This document shows positions 1 to 9,049 of a stretch of 64,000 bases of DNA, in pieces. Every line of letters starts with the position of its first letter. Positions within the stretch are counted from its first letter, which is position 1. The stretch spans positions 1,612,001 through 1,676,000 of the forward strand of contig CBDCWE010000003.1 in assembly GCA_965223355.1 (NCBI GenBank), written 5' to 3'. Made by a program: the position numbers and the translations under genes. The notes beneath the pieces are model-generated. The model was not told the DNA's origin. It ran no database searches and saw only the letters and a list, made by a program, of their open reading frames with translations. The stretch is from Tectiglobus sp965223355. Its GTDB lineage: Bacteria; Pseudomonadota; Alphaproteobacteria; Rhizobiales; Hyphomicrobiaceae.

Positions 1-363
1 ACGCCGAGAGCTGCCGCGCGCAGCGCAGCAAACTCCTGTGTTCCGCACGACATTCGGCGGTGCTGCACAGTTGTTGTGGAAGCGCCGGAAAGATCTCGGG
101 CGTCAGCGCCAAGTGCCGGTTTTTCGCGCTTGTTTTTTGGGGACTCTGCAATCATTTGTGACAGTCGCCGCAATCGGGCTGCGCAGGTCGGCAGTGGACC
201 GATCGACAGCATGCTGCATCGCAAGATTTCAGCCGCGAAGTTGCCGAGCCGAAAACTCTAGGCAATGGTCAGTACCACGGCGGTCTGCCACAATTCACAT
301 TGATGATGTGTTGGCCGGCCGTGATGGGTCACGCCCCATAGCGTGGTGTCACAGCTTCGGCCG
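1..363. other. left edge, no supported gene
   Basis: Open frames cross this stretch on the plus strand, but none resembles a known protein. Their composition is rich in Arg, Ser and Cys, as expected of shadow frames. It probably continues the degraded IS256 sequence that follows, or its flank. I see no RNA gene or clear promoter. Confidence 0.4.
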
Positions 364-861
364 TCAGCTTGCGATCTGCGGCATTGGGGTGGCGGTGATG
401 GCTGGCGCTAGCGCCAGCGCTTGGCATCGATCGCCGATTGGCGCGATCGTCTCGAGCGTCATGTCGCGGCGGGTTGCGGCCCACGCGTCGTTCTGTTCGT
501 TGAGGATGGTGCCGACGAGACCAACGATCGCCTTCCCGTTCGGGAGAATACCGACGAGGCGGGTGCGCTTTTTTACTTCGCCGTTGAGGCGTTCAAGCGG
601 GGTGGTCGACTGCAGTTGACGGCGGCCAGCGCCTTCGCAGCCGCCCGGCACGGCTCGAGGAAGGTCAGGAAGTCGCTGCCTTTTCTCAACTTCGGGATCT
701 GCAAGTTGATCGAGCCGGAGCGCGTATCCCACTGGCGCGTCCGGTAACCGTTGCGCTGGTTGGTGCGCTCGCGGTTGCGCGCGCCGTGCGCTGCACCGGT
801 CAGGCCCTCGACTTCGAGGTCCATCAAACGCTGGGCGACAACAAACGGCCAATCCCGCCAA
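364..861 (-). pseudogene. IS256-family transposase remnant with internal deletion
   Basis: Two pieces of a Mutator/IS256 transposase lie side by side in different minus-strand frames. The N-terminal piece, read leftwards from about 827, carries the typical RNGYRTRQWDTRSGSI and LQIPKLRKGS motifs. The C-terminal piece, about 421-600, carries TTPLERLNGEVKKRTRLVG and FPNG-like ILPNGKAIVG. The central catalytic region of roughly 200 residues is missing and the frame changes at the junction. An intact IS256 transposase of another subgroup is present at 9146-10378. This copy cannot be active. Confidence 0.8.
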
Positions 862-973
862 AGTTATCGATCAAACCCGCGTTTTCACACAACCAAGACC
901 CACCGCAGTCATATCTCATTTCCAAGATCTTCGAAGGATGCGATGCTATTTCGAGACATGCCAAGAGGTCGTG

Positions 974-1184
974 ATGACGGACGGTTCTTCAAACGGTTTC
1001 TTCGCTGATGCTTGGAGAACACGCCATCTCTTCGCGATCGGCACTGGCGCTCTTTACCCTCTCATCGCACTTGAATTGTCTTCGGGCGGATATGGCAATG
1101 CCCTGATCGGCTCGATGACCTCGGCTTGGTATCTGGGTGCGTTCCTGGGAACGGTGCTGGGTGGCCGGGTAATTGCTCGCCTAG
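974..1184 (+). pseudogene. MFS transporter, N-terminal stub
   Basis: The frame from ATG 974 (or the in-frame ATG at 938) encodes about 70 residues that look like the first two membrane segments of a major facilitator transporter. They include TGALYPLIALEL, the IGSMTSAWYLGAF stretch and the loop GTVLGGRVIARLA, which matches the conserved MFS loop 2-3 motif. The coding sequence stops being MFS-like at 1181-1184, which is a CTAG, where transposase-derived sequence begins. The remaining ten or so helices are absent from the window. The original substrate cannot be told. Confidence 0.7.
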
Positions 1185-1311
1185 CAGTCTGTCGGACTGA
1201 GTTTTCGGCAGCAACACAACTCTAGCAACCGTGTTATGCTGCCGAGAAGGCGTGTGCCCTTGAGCTTGTGGAGGCGCTTGGTGTTGTAAGCCAAGGTGAC
1301 GAGCAGCCATT
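1185..1311 (-). pseudogene. DDE transposase C-terminal remnant (IS1182/IS4-like)
   Basis: Read on the minus strand, the first residues after the CTAG at 1312-1315 are EWLLVTLAYNTKRLHKLKG. This is the typical last helix of an IS4/IS1182-type DDE transposase. About 40 codons later a terminal-repeat-like end CAGTCTGTCGGACTG abuts a second CTAG at 1181-1184. This is the right end of an element that landed in the MFS gene, and the rest of it is lost. It is flanked by CTAG on both sides, like most elements in this window. Confidence 0.55.
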
Positions 1312-1315
1312 CTAG

Positions 1316-1448
1316 ATCATCTTTGTGCTTTGAGTTGGAACCGCTATGCGGTTCCAACTCAAAGCACAAAGATGATCGCCCCTTTAGAGGCGAGCAACTT
1401 TCTGCCTTTATTCGGGATCGTTCCGATTCCGAATAAAGGCAGGTTGCT
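1316..1448 (-). repeat. double-hairpin CTAG repeat, copy 1 (full length)
   Basis: This 133-bp element is made of two long imperfect palindromes. One (about 1316-1378) has the core GGAACCGC-ATGCGGTTCC. The other (about 1389-1448) runs from GAGCAACTTTCTGCC to GGCAGGTTGCTC. It is flanked by CTAG at 1312-1315 and 1449-1452. Its reverse complement matches the copies at 41446, 45817 and 55984 nearly base for base. It differs by a 3-bp insertion and a 1-bp deletion in hairpin A. Here it joins two transposase remnants. Confidence 0.9.
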
Positions 1449-2021
1449 CTAGCCGTGGAAGAAGCGGCCTCCCTGGTGGCCGTGCAGTGGATCGTCGGTG
1501 GCATCAAGGTCGATGGTGATCTCTTTCGGGGCCGTCGCGTGGGCATCCAGGAACACCGCCGGGAACAGCCGTTCGATGGCTTGGTTATCATGGGTAATCT
1601 TGTGATAGCGCGACGGCGCGGTGGCCGCGCCTTCTTCAGGAGAATGCTCAAGCCGGTTCAGCGTCGACTTGCCGGCGAGCGGCGCACAATTACTACGCCG
1701 GGATGCAAGCTTGCCGGCCATCACCGCCAGGACCGGATCATGGCGCAGGTCATCATGGTCGCAAACATCCTCGTAACCGAGCGCAATCGCATAAACCCGC
1801 TGACCGACCAACGTTGCGAGCGCATGCTCAACACCACTCTGGCTGCGCCCATCGCGAAAACAAGCCGCGAAGCGATCGATCAGCCGGGTCGCCTTGTTCG
1901 TCGCACCGAGCAATAACGCTCCGCCATCCGACGTGATCCGGCCACCGTTAAACTGGGCCACAATCCGCCGGCCGCAAAGCCTTCCGAAGTCAAAGGAATC
2001 ACGGTTACACTGTGTCGGCAT
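1449..2021 (-). pseudogene. IS1380-family transposase, N-terminal fragment
   Basis: The frame from ATG 2021 (MPTQCNRDSFDFG) encodes about 190 residues of an IS1380/DDE_Tnp_1 group transposase. Visible are RITSDGGALLLG, GYEDVCDHDDLRHDP and the first catalytic aspartate in ITIDLDATDDPLHGHQ. An upstream M-rich extension to 2072 is less likely, because AGGTTCC-like spacing favours 2021. After FFHG the gene runs into a CTAG whose TAG acts as stop, and the double-hairpin repeat follows. The element's outer end is near 2116, where CCCGCATTT-like sequence (read on the minus strand) meets CTAA 2117-2120. The C-terminal half is absent. Confidence 0.8.
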
Positions 2022-2266
2022 CGGGAACCTCCTTCGCATCAGAGCAAGTCGTTCAGGCACAACAACTTTCACTGATTCGAGGACCCGACGCCCTCAAGCC
2101 CGGTGAGAAATGCGGGCTAAGACCCGTGCTCACCGGCCACGCTGGGAGAAAGGCGGGTTAGCGTCTTATATTGAGATGGCATCGTGCAGGCTCGCCATTT
2201 TTGGATGAGTCCCTTGTTCATGCCGACGGCAGCCCTGTCCGTAACCATTAACTCGCAATCAATCGG

Positions 2267-4201
2267 CTACTTAGTGAGGCGAAGATAATCATCGCGGTTC
2301 ATAGGATTGTTGTCTGTGCGCGGTCGATTGGGAATGTCGCCGATTACCGGCTCGTAGTGACTGAATACTGTTTCAAGGAAGCCTTCACCACGCGTCAAGC
2401 CGGGCAAGAGCAATTGCATTTTTCGAACGTTGGCCGTCGGTATCGTGCCTTCGAAAAAGCTAATAGAGCCGCGCGCCGTCGGTTCGGATGGTATTGCTCT
2501 TAGCATCGCCATTTGAGCCACTAGAGCACCAACACAATCGGAAGGACATTCCAGGTGAAAGGCCTGAAACGGCTCCTGAACCTTAGTTCCGGCCCGCTTG
2601 AGTGCGTCCATGAATACTAGTGGCGCAAGTTTGCGATGGTCGGCTGCAGTACTGTTTGCCCAGTCACGATGACGAATTGATTCAGTCATTGTTACCTTGC
2701 AGTCCAGGATCTGCCAACCATGGAGTCCCTGGCGAAGTGTTTCCGTTACTCCAATTTCCACTGCTCTAACAAATGCGGGTGGCACTGTGCCTGTGTTGAT
2801 CTCCAGTTCAAAGACGTTTCCTGAGTCGATTGGGCCTGGTTCAACCCTAAGTCCAATTGTTGCAATAAATGGGTTGGGCGCCTCTTCAAGAGCTTCGCCA
2901 ACACCAGATAGTCTTTCAACATGAATTATTTTTGTTTCGCTGAAATCTACATCGAGTTGATAGTCGCTCTTTAGCTTCTCTTCAATGACTTCTTGTTGCA
3001 CCTCGCCATAAATAGAAACATACAGCAGGCCAGCCGAATCGTCGACGCGCAGCCCGATCAATGGATCTTGTTCGGCTATTTCAGACAATGCCATGAATAG
3101 TTTACCTCGCTCCATCGGGTTGCATGCCGAGATAGCTGTCTCCAACATTGGTGGCTGAAACTGACCCTCTTTTGTGATTTCGCCGTTATCGCCAAAATTG
3201 TCACCGATAACGGCGTCTGATAACCCCCATATCTTTGCAAGTTGTCCGGCCTTTGCGGTGCTCGTTTCTACTGTAGATCCGTTTTCAAATACCTGAATAG
3301 CCGATACTCGTTGATCTTTTTCACCTATCTTGATACGTTCGCGGGCACGTAATGTTCCGGACAAAATTTTTGCAAAGCATATCTTTGCACCAGATTTTCC
3401 CCGTTCTATTTTGAAGATCGTACCCTTAGCCTTTCCATCTGTTGGATGTTCTCGCGCTGGTAGGAAACGGACAATCGCTCGGAGCAAATCTTCGATTCCT
3501 TTCCCTGTAATGGCAGAGCCGAAAACAATGGGGTGCACGAGACCTTGGCGAGCCTGCTCAACTAATGCCTTGCGGATAAGCTGGTCATCTATATTTTCGC
3601 TTCCTTCGACAAACTGACGCAATACTTCATCATCGTTTTCCGCAAGGATTTCAATTAAGTCTTGGCGGATGCTGTCAGGAGCTCGGCGAAAAGCGTGATA
3701 GTCGGCAATCCTATCGCCGATGTTGCTACAGTAACCGAGTGGAGTCACGGCGGGTGTCAACCGCACTCGAATTTCGTCCAAAAGCGACTCGTATCGGGCG
3801 CCCAGCCGGTCGATCTTATTAGCAAAGAGCAAGCACGGAATTCCCATGCGTTTGACTGCCCGAAATAGCACTCGCGTTTGGGCTTGGATACCTTCGACGG
3901 AAGAAATAACGAGCACGACGCCATCGAGAATATCAAGGACACGCTCGATCTCCGCTATGAAGTCTGGGTGCCCAGGAGTATCGACTAAGCTCACTTGCAC
4001 ATCGTCAATTGCAAATGCAGTGACGGCTGCTTGAATCGTAATGCCACGTCGTCTTTCCTGATCCATCGTGTCAGTGTGCGTCGTGCCGGCATCCACCGCC
4101 CCCAATTCTTCGATGACACCAGTATCGTATAGCAGTCGTTCGGTGGTGCTTGTCTTACCTGCATCGATGTGTGCAAGGATTCCAAGGCTGAGGGCTTTCA
4201 T
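2267..4201 (-). CDS. TetM/OtrA-like ribosomal protection GTPase
   Basis: This 644-residue EF-G-like GTPase has the length and layout of tetracycline ribosomal protection proteins. In the translation factor class these bind the ribosome and eject tetracycline. The G-domain motifs are AHIDAGKT at 10-17, RRRGITIQ at 50-57, DTPGH at 74-78 and NKID at 128-131, followed by EF-G domains 2-5. The short VNTDE-like linkers and lack of an EF-G G' insert fit Tet(M)/Otr(A) rather than EF-G. The gene is visibly more A/T-rich than its neighbours and is enclosed by transposase remnants, which suggests horizontal transfer. Whether it confers resistance is inference; it could protect against another ribosome-binding compound. 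Confidence 0.85.
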   Translation of the reverse strand: MKALSLGILAHIDAGKTSTTERLLYDTGVIEELGAVDAGTTHTDTMDQERRRGITIQAAVTAFAIDDVQVSLVDTPGHPDFIAEIERVLDILDGVVLVISSVEGIQAQTRVLFRAVKRMGIPCLLFANKIDRLGARYESLLDEIRVRLTPAVTPLGYCSNIGDRIADYHAFRRAPDSIRQDLIEILAENDDEVLRQFVEGSENIDDQLIRKALVEQARQGLVHPIVFGSAITGKGIEDLLRAIVRFLPAREHPTDGKAKGTIFKIERGKSGAKICFAKILSGTLRARERIKIGEKDQRVSAIQVFENGSTVETSTAKAGQLAKIWGLSDAVIGDNFGDNGEITKEGQFQPPMLETAISACNPMERGKLFMALSEIAEQDPLIGLRVDDSAGLLYVSIYGEVQQEVIEEKLKSDYQLDVDFSETKIIHVERLSGVGEALEEAPNPFIATIGLRVEPGPIDSGNVFELEINTGTVPPAFVRAVEIGVTETLRQGLHGWQILDCKVTMTESIRHRDWANSTAADHRKLAPLVFMDALKRAGTKVQEPFQAFHLECPSDCVGALVAQMAMLRAIPSEPTARGSISFFEGTIPTANVRKMQLLLPGLTRGEGFLETVFSHYEPVIGDIPNRPRTDNNPMNRDDYLRLTK

Positions 4202-4302
4202 TGTCGATCCAAAGTTCTAACATTCAGCGGTTTTGAGGCTGATCCATTGTTGCTTAGTAAGTATACACCTTTTCGACCATTGGGCCTGACGTGCGCCCGC
4301 GT

Positions 4303-4337
4303 TTAGGGCCACGGATTCTCATAATGCGTGGCCCTAA
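4303..4337. repeat. 11-bp inverted repeat upstream of the Tet-like gene
   Basis: TTAGGGCCACG (4303-4313) and CGTGGCCCTAA (4327-4337) form a stem with a 13-base loop. There is no T-run after either arm, so a standard intrinsic terminator is not supported. The right arm overlaps the first bases of the IS5-like element's terminal repeat. Confidence 0.6.
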
Positions 4338-5760
4338 CAGGCTGTTGAAATTCGCTCTGCTGACAAGTCCTCGCAAATATGATTCTTCTTTGCCAACCTT
4401 GGCAAGGGGGGCTCATGCGGGGATCTGACCCACGACAAGTTCGCTGTTTTCGTATGTCGACATCGAAAAGCGTGTGCCGGCGAACCATCCGCTGAGGCTG
4501 ATCCGGCGTATCGTTGACGATGTGGTGCGCGCACTCGATGCCGATTTCGAGGCCATGTATGAACCGTTCGGGCGGGGGTCGATCCCGCCAGAACGCCTCC
4601 TGCGTATTTCGCTGTTGCAGGCGTTTTATTCGCTCCGTTCCGAGCGCCAGCTGATCGAGCAACTCGATTACAACCTGCTGTTCCGGTGGTTCGTGGGCCT
4701 CGGCATCGATGATGCGGTGTGGGACCACTCGACCTATTCGAAAAACCGCGACCGCCTGCTCGAGGCCGACATTGCGCGCAAATTCCTCAAGGGCATTATC
4801 GAGCATCCGCAGGTCAAGTCGCTGTTGTCGGACGACCATTTCACGGTCGACGGCACACAGGCCAATGCCTGGGCTTCGTTCAAGAGTTTCGTGCCGAAGA
4901 CAATTGATGACGGGCCCGGCGATGACGCGAGTGGGGATGAGCCGCCAAGTGACGGCCCGCCCGATACACCAGCCAACAACCAGTCAGACGAAACACCGAC
5001 ATCCCAGCCACCGCCAGCAACGCCGAGACAAGCCCGATGCAACCGACCGCTCCAGCCAAGACCAGCCGTAACGCACAGGTCGACTTTCACAAGCAAAAGC
5101 GCTCGAACGCGACGCACGCCTTGCCGACCGACAGCGAGGCGCGTCTCTATCGCAAGGGCAAGGGCAAGGACAAGGGCCGCGAGGCGCGCCTTGCCGACCT
5201 CGGCCATGCGCTCGCCGAGAACCGGCACGGGCTGATCGTCGAGGCGACGCTGACCGAGGCCAACGGCACTGCCGAGCGCGACGCCGCCAAGGACATGGTC
5301 GAGGCCCATCTACCGGGCTCCAGACGGCGCGTCACGCTCGGCGCCGACAAGAACTATGACACGAAGGAATTCGTTGCAGGTTGTCGGCAGATGTGTGTGA
5401 CGCTGCACGTTGCGCAAAACACCAGGGGGCGATCATCGGCCATCGACGCGCGCACCACCCGTCACGCCGGTTGACCCGCAAGCCAGAAGAAACGCAAGCT
5501 CATCGAAGAGGCGTTTGGATGGGCCAAGACGGTCGCCGGCCTCGACCGTCCGATGCGACGCGGCCGCGCCCGCATGGAACAGGCGTTCACCTTCACGATG
5601 GCCGCCTAAAATCTCATCCGCCTGCCAAAACTGCTCGGGCAACTGCAAGGCTGACGCCGAACGCCGCAAGACGGCAATGGTGACAACCGCCGACCGACCG
5701 CAACCGCCCCACCGAGCAGCAAACCATGCTACCTTCGGCCCTATTTCAACAGCCTGTTAG
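4334..5760 (+). mobile_element. IS5-like insertion sequence, degenerate
   Basis: The ends are CTAACAGGCTGTTGAAA at 4334 and its inverted copy TTTCAACAGCCTGTTAG ending at 5760. The span is about 1.43 kb and holds one frameshifted transposase gene. The right end lies only 12 bp before the methyltransferase start at 5772. It supplies the TAGGAG that looks like that gene's ribosome binding site. Confidence 0.8.
4415..5655 (+). pseudogene. IS5-family transposase, several frameshifts
   Basis: The product would start MRGSDPRQ at 4415, but a one-base shift occurs before SLFSYVDIEKRVPANHPLR. The main frame then runs from a GTG at 4474 with the diagnostic RSERQLIEQLDYNLLFRWF, SKNRDRLL and DDHFTVDGTQANAW. 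It shifts again after about residue 180 into the frame carrying AQVDFHKQKRSNATH, RKGKGKDKGREARLA and LGADKNYDTKEFV. A further shift precedes RKLIEEAFGWAKTVAGL and FTFTMAA. The catalytic residues lie in different frames, so the enzyme is dead, although the element's terminal repeats are well kept. Confidence 0.85.
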
Positions 5761-5771
5761 GAGATTTTGCC

Positions 5772-6578
5772 ATGCCAGATGTGTTCGCCAACATCACTTC
5801 GGTGCCAGCGGATATGATTGATACCGTTGCCAATGTTCTTGAGACCAGGGCAGCAATACCTTCCCAGGTGCAAATGCTGCACGACTACCTCGCCAAGATT
5901 GATTTTCCTGAAAGATCGGCGGTTCTGGAAGTCGGGTGTGGCACAGGGGCAGTGTGTCGTGTTCTAGCCCAATGGCCCAATGTGAAGCGGGTCCTTGGAG
6001 TAGACCCATCCCCCGCGTTGCTTGAGACGGCCCGCCAACTTGCGCGAGGACTTACCAACATTGAATTCGAGGAGGGGGATGGAAAGTCGCTAAGGTTTGC
6101 AGACGCGACGTTTGATGTAGTCATTCTACATACGCTGCTAACGCACGTCCCCAACCCAGAGGCAATTCTCAACGAGGCTCATCGCGTGCTTAAGCCCGGT
6201 GGGCAACTCGGATTGTGCGATGGAGACTTCGCATCGATGACGTTACAGATCGGTCCGAACGATCCACTCCAGACTTGTGTGCAAGAGCTGCTGGATAACT
6301 ATGTGACCGATCGATGGTTTGCGCGCCGCATGACGTTCCTGACACAAGCTGCCGGATTCGAGGTGGAACCAGTTCACACCTATGGATTGATTGAGACCGC
6401 GTCGCCTGAACTGACGCTGACATGGGTTGACCGGGGCGCAGACTCGATGGTCGCATCTGGTCAAATCGGGGCAGAGCTGGGAGCGGCACTCAAGGCCGAA
6501 GCGCGTCGCCGAGTCAACGATGGCTCATTCATTGGATACCAGACCTACTGTGCCCTAACTGCAAAGAAACCAGCCTGA
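5772..6578 (+). CDS. class I SAM-dependent methyltransferase
   Basis: This 268-residue protein has the Rossmann SAM-binding motif VLEVGCGTGA at 51-60. An acidic residue ends strand 2 (RVLGVDPSPALLETA), with FDVVILHTLLTHVPNP and the post-motif HRVLKPGGQLGLCDGD. It belongs to the UbiE/Methyltransf_11 class; the substrate is unknown. It resembles the second methyltransferase at 7757-8584 in overall layout, including the G-x-L-G-L-x-D segment after the PGG motif. It is boxed in by an IS5-like and an IS3 element. Together with the ribosomal protection gene it may be the remainder of a resistance or natural-product cassette, which is inference. Confidence 0.85.
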   Translation: MPDVFANITSVPADMIDTVANVLETRAAIPSQVQMLHDYLAKIDFPERSAVLEVGCGTGAVCRVLAQWPNVKRVLGVDPSPALLETARQLARGLTNIEFEEGDGKSLRFADATFDVVILHTLLTHVPNPEAILNEAHRVLKPGGQLGLCDGDFASMTLQIGPNDPLQTCVQELLDNYVTDRWFARRMTFLTQAAGFEVEPVHTYGLIETASPELTLTWVDRGADSMVASGQIGAELGAALKAEARRRVNDGSFIGYQTYCALTAKKPA

Positions 6579-6580
6579 CC

Positions 6581-7589
6581 TGAACCGCCCCGGAAACACC
6601 GGAGGCTGTTGCGTTTAAGTCATGCTGCGATGGCTTGGTCCTCCTGACAAGCCCAATAGGCGGCCTCAGCCTCGGCCGGCGGGATGTTGCCGATGGACGA
6701 GAGCAGGCGGCGGTTGTTGAACCAGTCGACCCATTCGAGCGTTGCGAACTCGACAGCTTCCAGGGATCGCCACGGCCCGCGTCGGTGGATCACGTCGGTC
6801 TTATAGAGCTCGTTGATCGTCTCGGCGAGCGCGTTGTCGTAGCTGTCGCAGACGCTGCCGACCGACGGCACGAGCCCGGCCTCGGCCAACCGCTCGGTGT
6901 ATTTGGTCGAGACGTACTGCACGCCTCGATCAGAATTATGGACGAGGCTGTCGTCCTTGAACGGTTTGCGATCAGCACGGGTCTGCTCAAGTGCATCGAG
7001 CACAAAGCTTGCAGGCGCGGTACGGCTCACCCGCCACCCGTTGGATCTCGGGCTTCAACGCCCTGTCCCGCTTAACGCGCGGCGGAGTCGTCTCGGGATT
7101 GGCACGACGATGAACACGCGCGTGATGGGTCCACGGGGCGATCTTGATAACACGACAGATCGGCTCGATCCCGTGAGCCTCGCGATGCTCGTCAATGAAC
7201 CGAGTCATGCCTTCGACCGGCGGTCGAGTTTCGCCTGCGCAAATAGGCAGACGCCTTGCGCAGAATCTCGTTGGCCTGCCTGAGTTCGCGAACCTCGCGT
7301 TCAAGCTACTTGATGCACGCACGTTCTTCGCTCATCGGGCCGGACTTCAAACCGGCATCGCATTTGGCCTGGCGCACCCAGTTGGCCGACGTCTGCGTTG
7401 CGCAGCCCATCTTGCCGGCAATCGACTCGATGGCTGCCCACTGCGATGGATACTCATACGAATGATCGAACATCATCCGAAAGAGACGCTCACGCACCTC
7501 GCCAGAGTATCTCAGGGAAGAATTGGTCTGTGCTGTCTTGGCTTCAATCTCTCAAGAGTTGGAGCCTTCGGCAAGCCAGGGGTGGTTCA
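6581..7589 (-). mobile_element. IS3-family element, decayed
   Basis: The ends are TGAACCGCCCCGGAAAC at 6581 and an inverted TGAACCACCCCTGG-type end finishing at 7589. They enclose remnants of orfA and orfB on the minus strand over about 1.0 kb, shorter than an intact IS3 element (1.2-1.5 kb). The flanking triplets differ (ACC and TCC), so no target duplication remains. The same right-end sequence, with the TCTCAAGAGTTGGAGCCT core, recurs at about 50797-50862. Confidence 0.8.
6620..7497 (-). pseudogene. IS3-family transposase orfA/orfB remnants
   Basis: The N-terminal orfA piece (7306-7497) has the helix-turn-helix start RERLFRMMFDHSYEYPSQWA and GCATQTSANWVRQ. The middle piece (about 6987-7322) holds the orfB start EGMTRFIDEHREAHGIEPIC. 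The last piece (6620-7030) holds the integrase-type catalytic motifs HNSDRGVQYVS and ALAETINELYK and ends SSIGNIPPAEAEAAYW. The first catalytic aspartate segment is deleted and the pieces are in different frames. Confidence 0.85.
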
Positions 7590-7756
7590 TCCTGAAAGTC
7601 CACGCTCGGTACTTCGTGTAGCTTTGTCGGTTTGGGTATGCTCGGTCTGGTACTTGTGACTTCCTTTACCGCAGCAATTCCATGTTGCCTCTAACTAGTC
7701 CAGGATATACACTCTACAGACAATTTAACTTGCTGGCTCGTCCGAGTACGTCCTCA

Positions 7757-8584
7757 ATGTCGAAAGCTAAAGGTCTCGTAACCTACGAAGAATACGGCCC
7801 AGGTTATCGTTCCGATCTGGTGGCTCACCACAATCTCCGAACCGCTCCAAAAGAAGCCGGTTTTTTGCTGCCGTTTCTCAGTGACGGCATGAATATTTTG
7901 GATTGCGGATGCGGTCGAGGCAGCATCACATTGGGACTGGCAGACCTTCTACCATCCGCGAAAATAACTGGTTGCGATGTTGGTATAGAAGTTTTAGACG
8001 CCGCTAAATCGGATGCTAAAGATCGAGGCCTAAGTAATGTTAGCTTCAAGTTGGCATCAGTATACAATCTGGAGTTCCAAGATGCGAACTTTGACGCAGT
8101 TTTAGTACACGCAGTTTTGCAGCACCTGTCCGAGCCAGCTGCTGCTCTAAAGGAACTTCACCGTGTGATGCGGCCTGGCGGTGTTATTGGGCTAAGAGAT
8201 GATGATCGCGGTAGTATGATTCTGGCACCAGAAAGTGCTGATATGGCGCGAGCCTTGGAAGTCATGGATTGGTTTATGAAAGATAGTGGCGGCGATCCCC
8301 AAGCAGGGCGTCGACACAGGGCAAGATTGATTGAAGCCGGGTTCACAGACGTTGTCTGTTCTGCAACCTGTGAAGTGGATGGCACTTCTCGGGAGACCGA
8401 GGCCAGAGGTTTACTTGCAGCGAATGCATTCCGCGGTAAGTTGGGTAAGAGAGCCGTGGCAGCTGGCTACATTGATGAACGGGAATGTGAATATCTCGCC
8501 AATGTGTGTGAGTGCTGGGGGCGTGATCCAGCGGCATTTGACTCCATAACATGGTGCGAAGCAGTCGGTAGGAAGGCGCAGTGA
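7757..8584 (+). CDS. class I SAM-dependent methyltransferase
   Basis: I chose the ATG at 7757 (MSKAKGLVTYEEYG), which begins the conserved part. A frame extends up to 7682 but is not methyltransferase-like. The 275-residue product has motif I ILDCGCGRGSITLG at 47-60, an acidic strand-2 end (ITGCDVG), FDAVLVHAVLQHLSEP and HRVMRPGGVIGLRDDDRGSM. This is the UbiE-like class with unknown substrate. Its base composition is lower in G+C than that of most of the window, as with the Tet-like gene, consistent with acquisition. It may be functionally paired with the methyltransferase at 5772, but an IS3 element lies between them. Confidence 0.85.
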   Translation: MSKAKGLVTYEEYGPGYRSDLVAHHNLRTAPKEAGFLLPFLSDGMNILDCGCGRGSITLGLADLLPSAKITGCDVGIEVLDAAKSDAKDRGLSNVSFKLASVYNLEFQDANFDAVLVHAVLQHLSEPAAALKELHRVMRPGGVIGLRDDDRGSMILAPESADMARALEVMDWFMKDSGGDPQAGRRHRARLIEAGFTDVVCSATCEVDGTSRETEARGLLAANAFRGKLGKRAVAAGYIDERECEYLANVCECWGRDPAAFDSITWCEAVGRKAQ

Positions 8585-8705
8585 ATGTCGCATTCTTGAT
8601 TTGAGAGCATTATCGCCGGTGTTTAATGACAATGATAGATATTGGATCAAGACTAAACGTCCGGGAAATTCTAAGAGAACGCGCTGCGAGTTCGCCATAC
8701 TCTAG

Positions 8706-8761
8706 ATCATCGTGCTTTAAGTTGGAACCGCTATTGCGGTTCCAACTTAAAGCACGATGAT
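8706..8761. repeat. double-hairpin CTAG repeat, hairpin A only
   Basis: This is a perfect 56-bp palindrome. Each arm reads ATCATCGTGCTTTAAGTTGG and then AACCGC, around a short centre. It is flanked by CTAG at 8702-8705 and 8762-8765, so the whole 64 bp is palindromic. It equals hairpin A of the full elements without hairpin B. The IS1380 fragment starts immediately after the second CTAG. Confidence 0.9.
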
Positions 8762-8765
8762 CTAG

Positions 8766-9049
8766 CCCGGATTATGCACGAGTTTTGAGAAATTCGTTGG
8801 CAGCGGTGGCGTAAGGGGTTGTTTCGGCGTAGCAATTGGTTGTTGCGACCGAGTGCTTCGCCGACCAACATTGCGCCACAGCCATCATGACCGAAACTAT
8901 ACCCCTTGCCTTCGACCTGCCAGCGGTTTGTCGCAAGAAACTCAGCGTTGATTTTGAGGACGCCAATCAGTCCTCGGACGCGGGCCTCATGCTGTTGCGC
9001 GGGGCCGAGCGGCGCGTTGGCGTGTGCCGGCGGATTGCGATAACGTACG
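8766..9049 (+). mobile_element. IS1380 left-end remnant
   Basis: The sequence from CCCGGATTATGCACGAG is nearly identical to the left end of the intact IS1380 at 12839. It includes the transposase start at 8887 (MTETIPLAFDLPAVC) and about 50 codons up to VGVCRRIA. It is then cut by the IS256 element at about 9050. The remainder of the transposase is not found on the far side of that element, so the break came with a deletion. Confidence 0.85.

Noticed and set aside
38..619. A 193-residue plus-strand frame at the left edge
   Set aside because: Its second half is opposite the IS256 remnant and the first half has shadow-like composition.
2267..4201. A second elongation factor G
   Set aside because: The motif spacing, absence of the EF-G G' insert, length near 640 and C-terminal domain fit tetracycline ribosomal protection proteins better.
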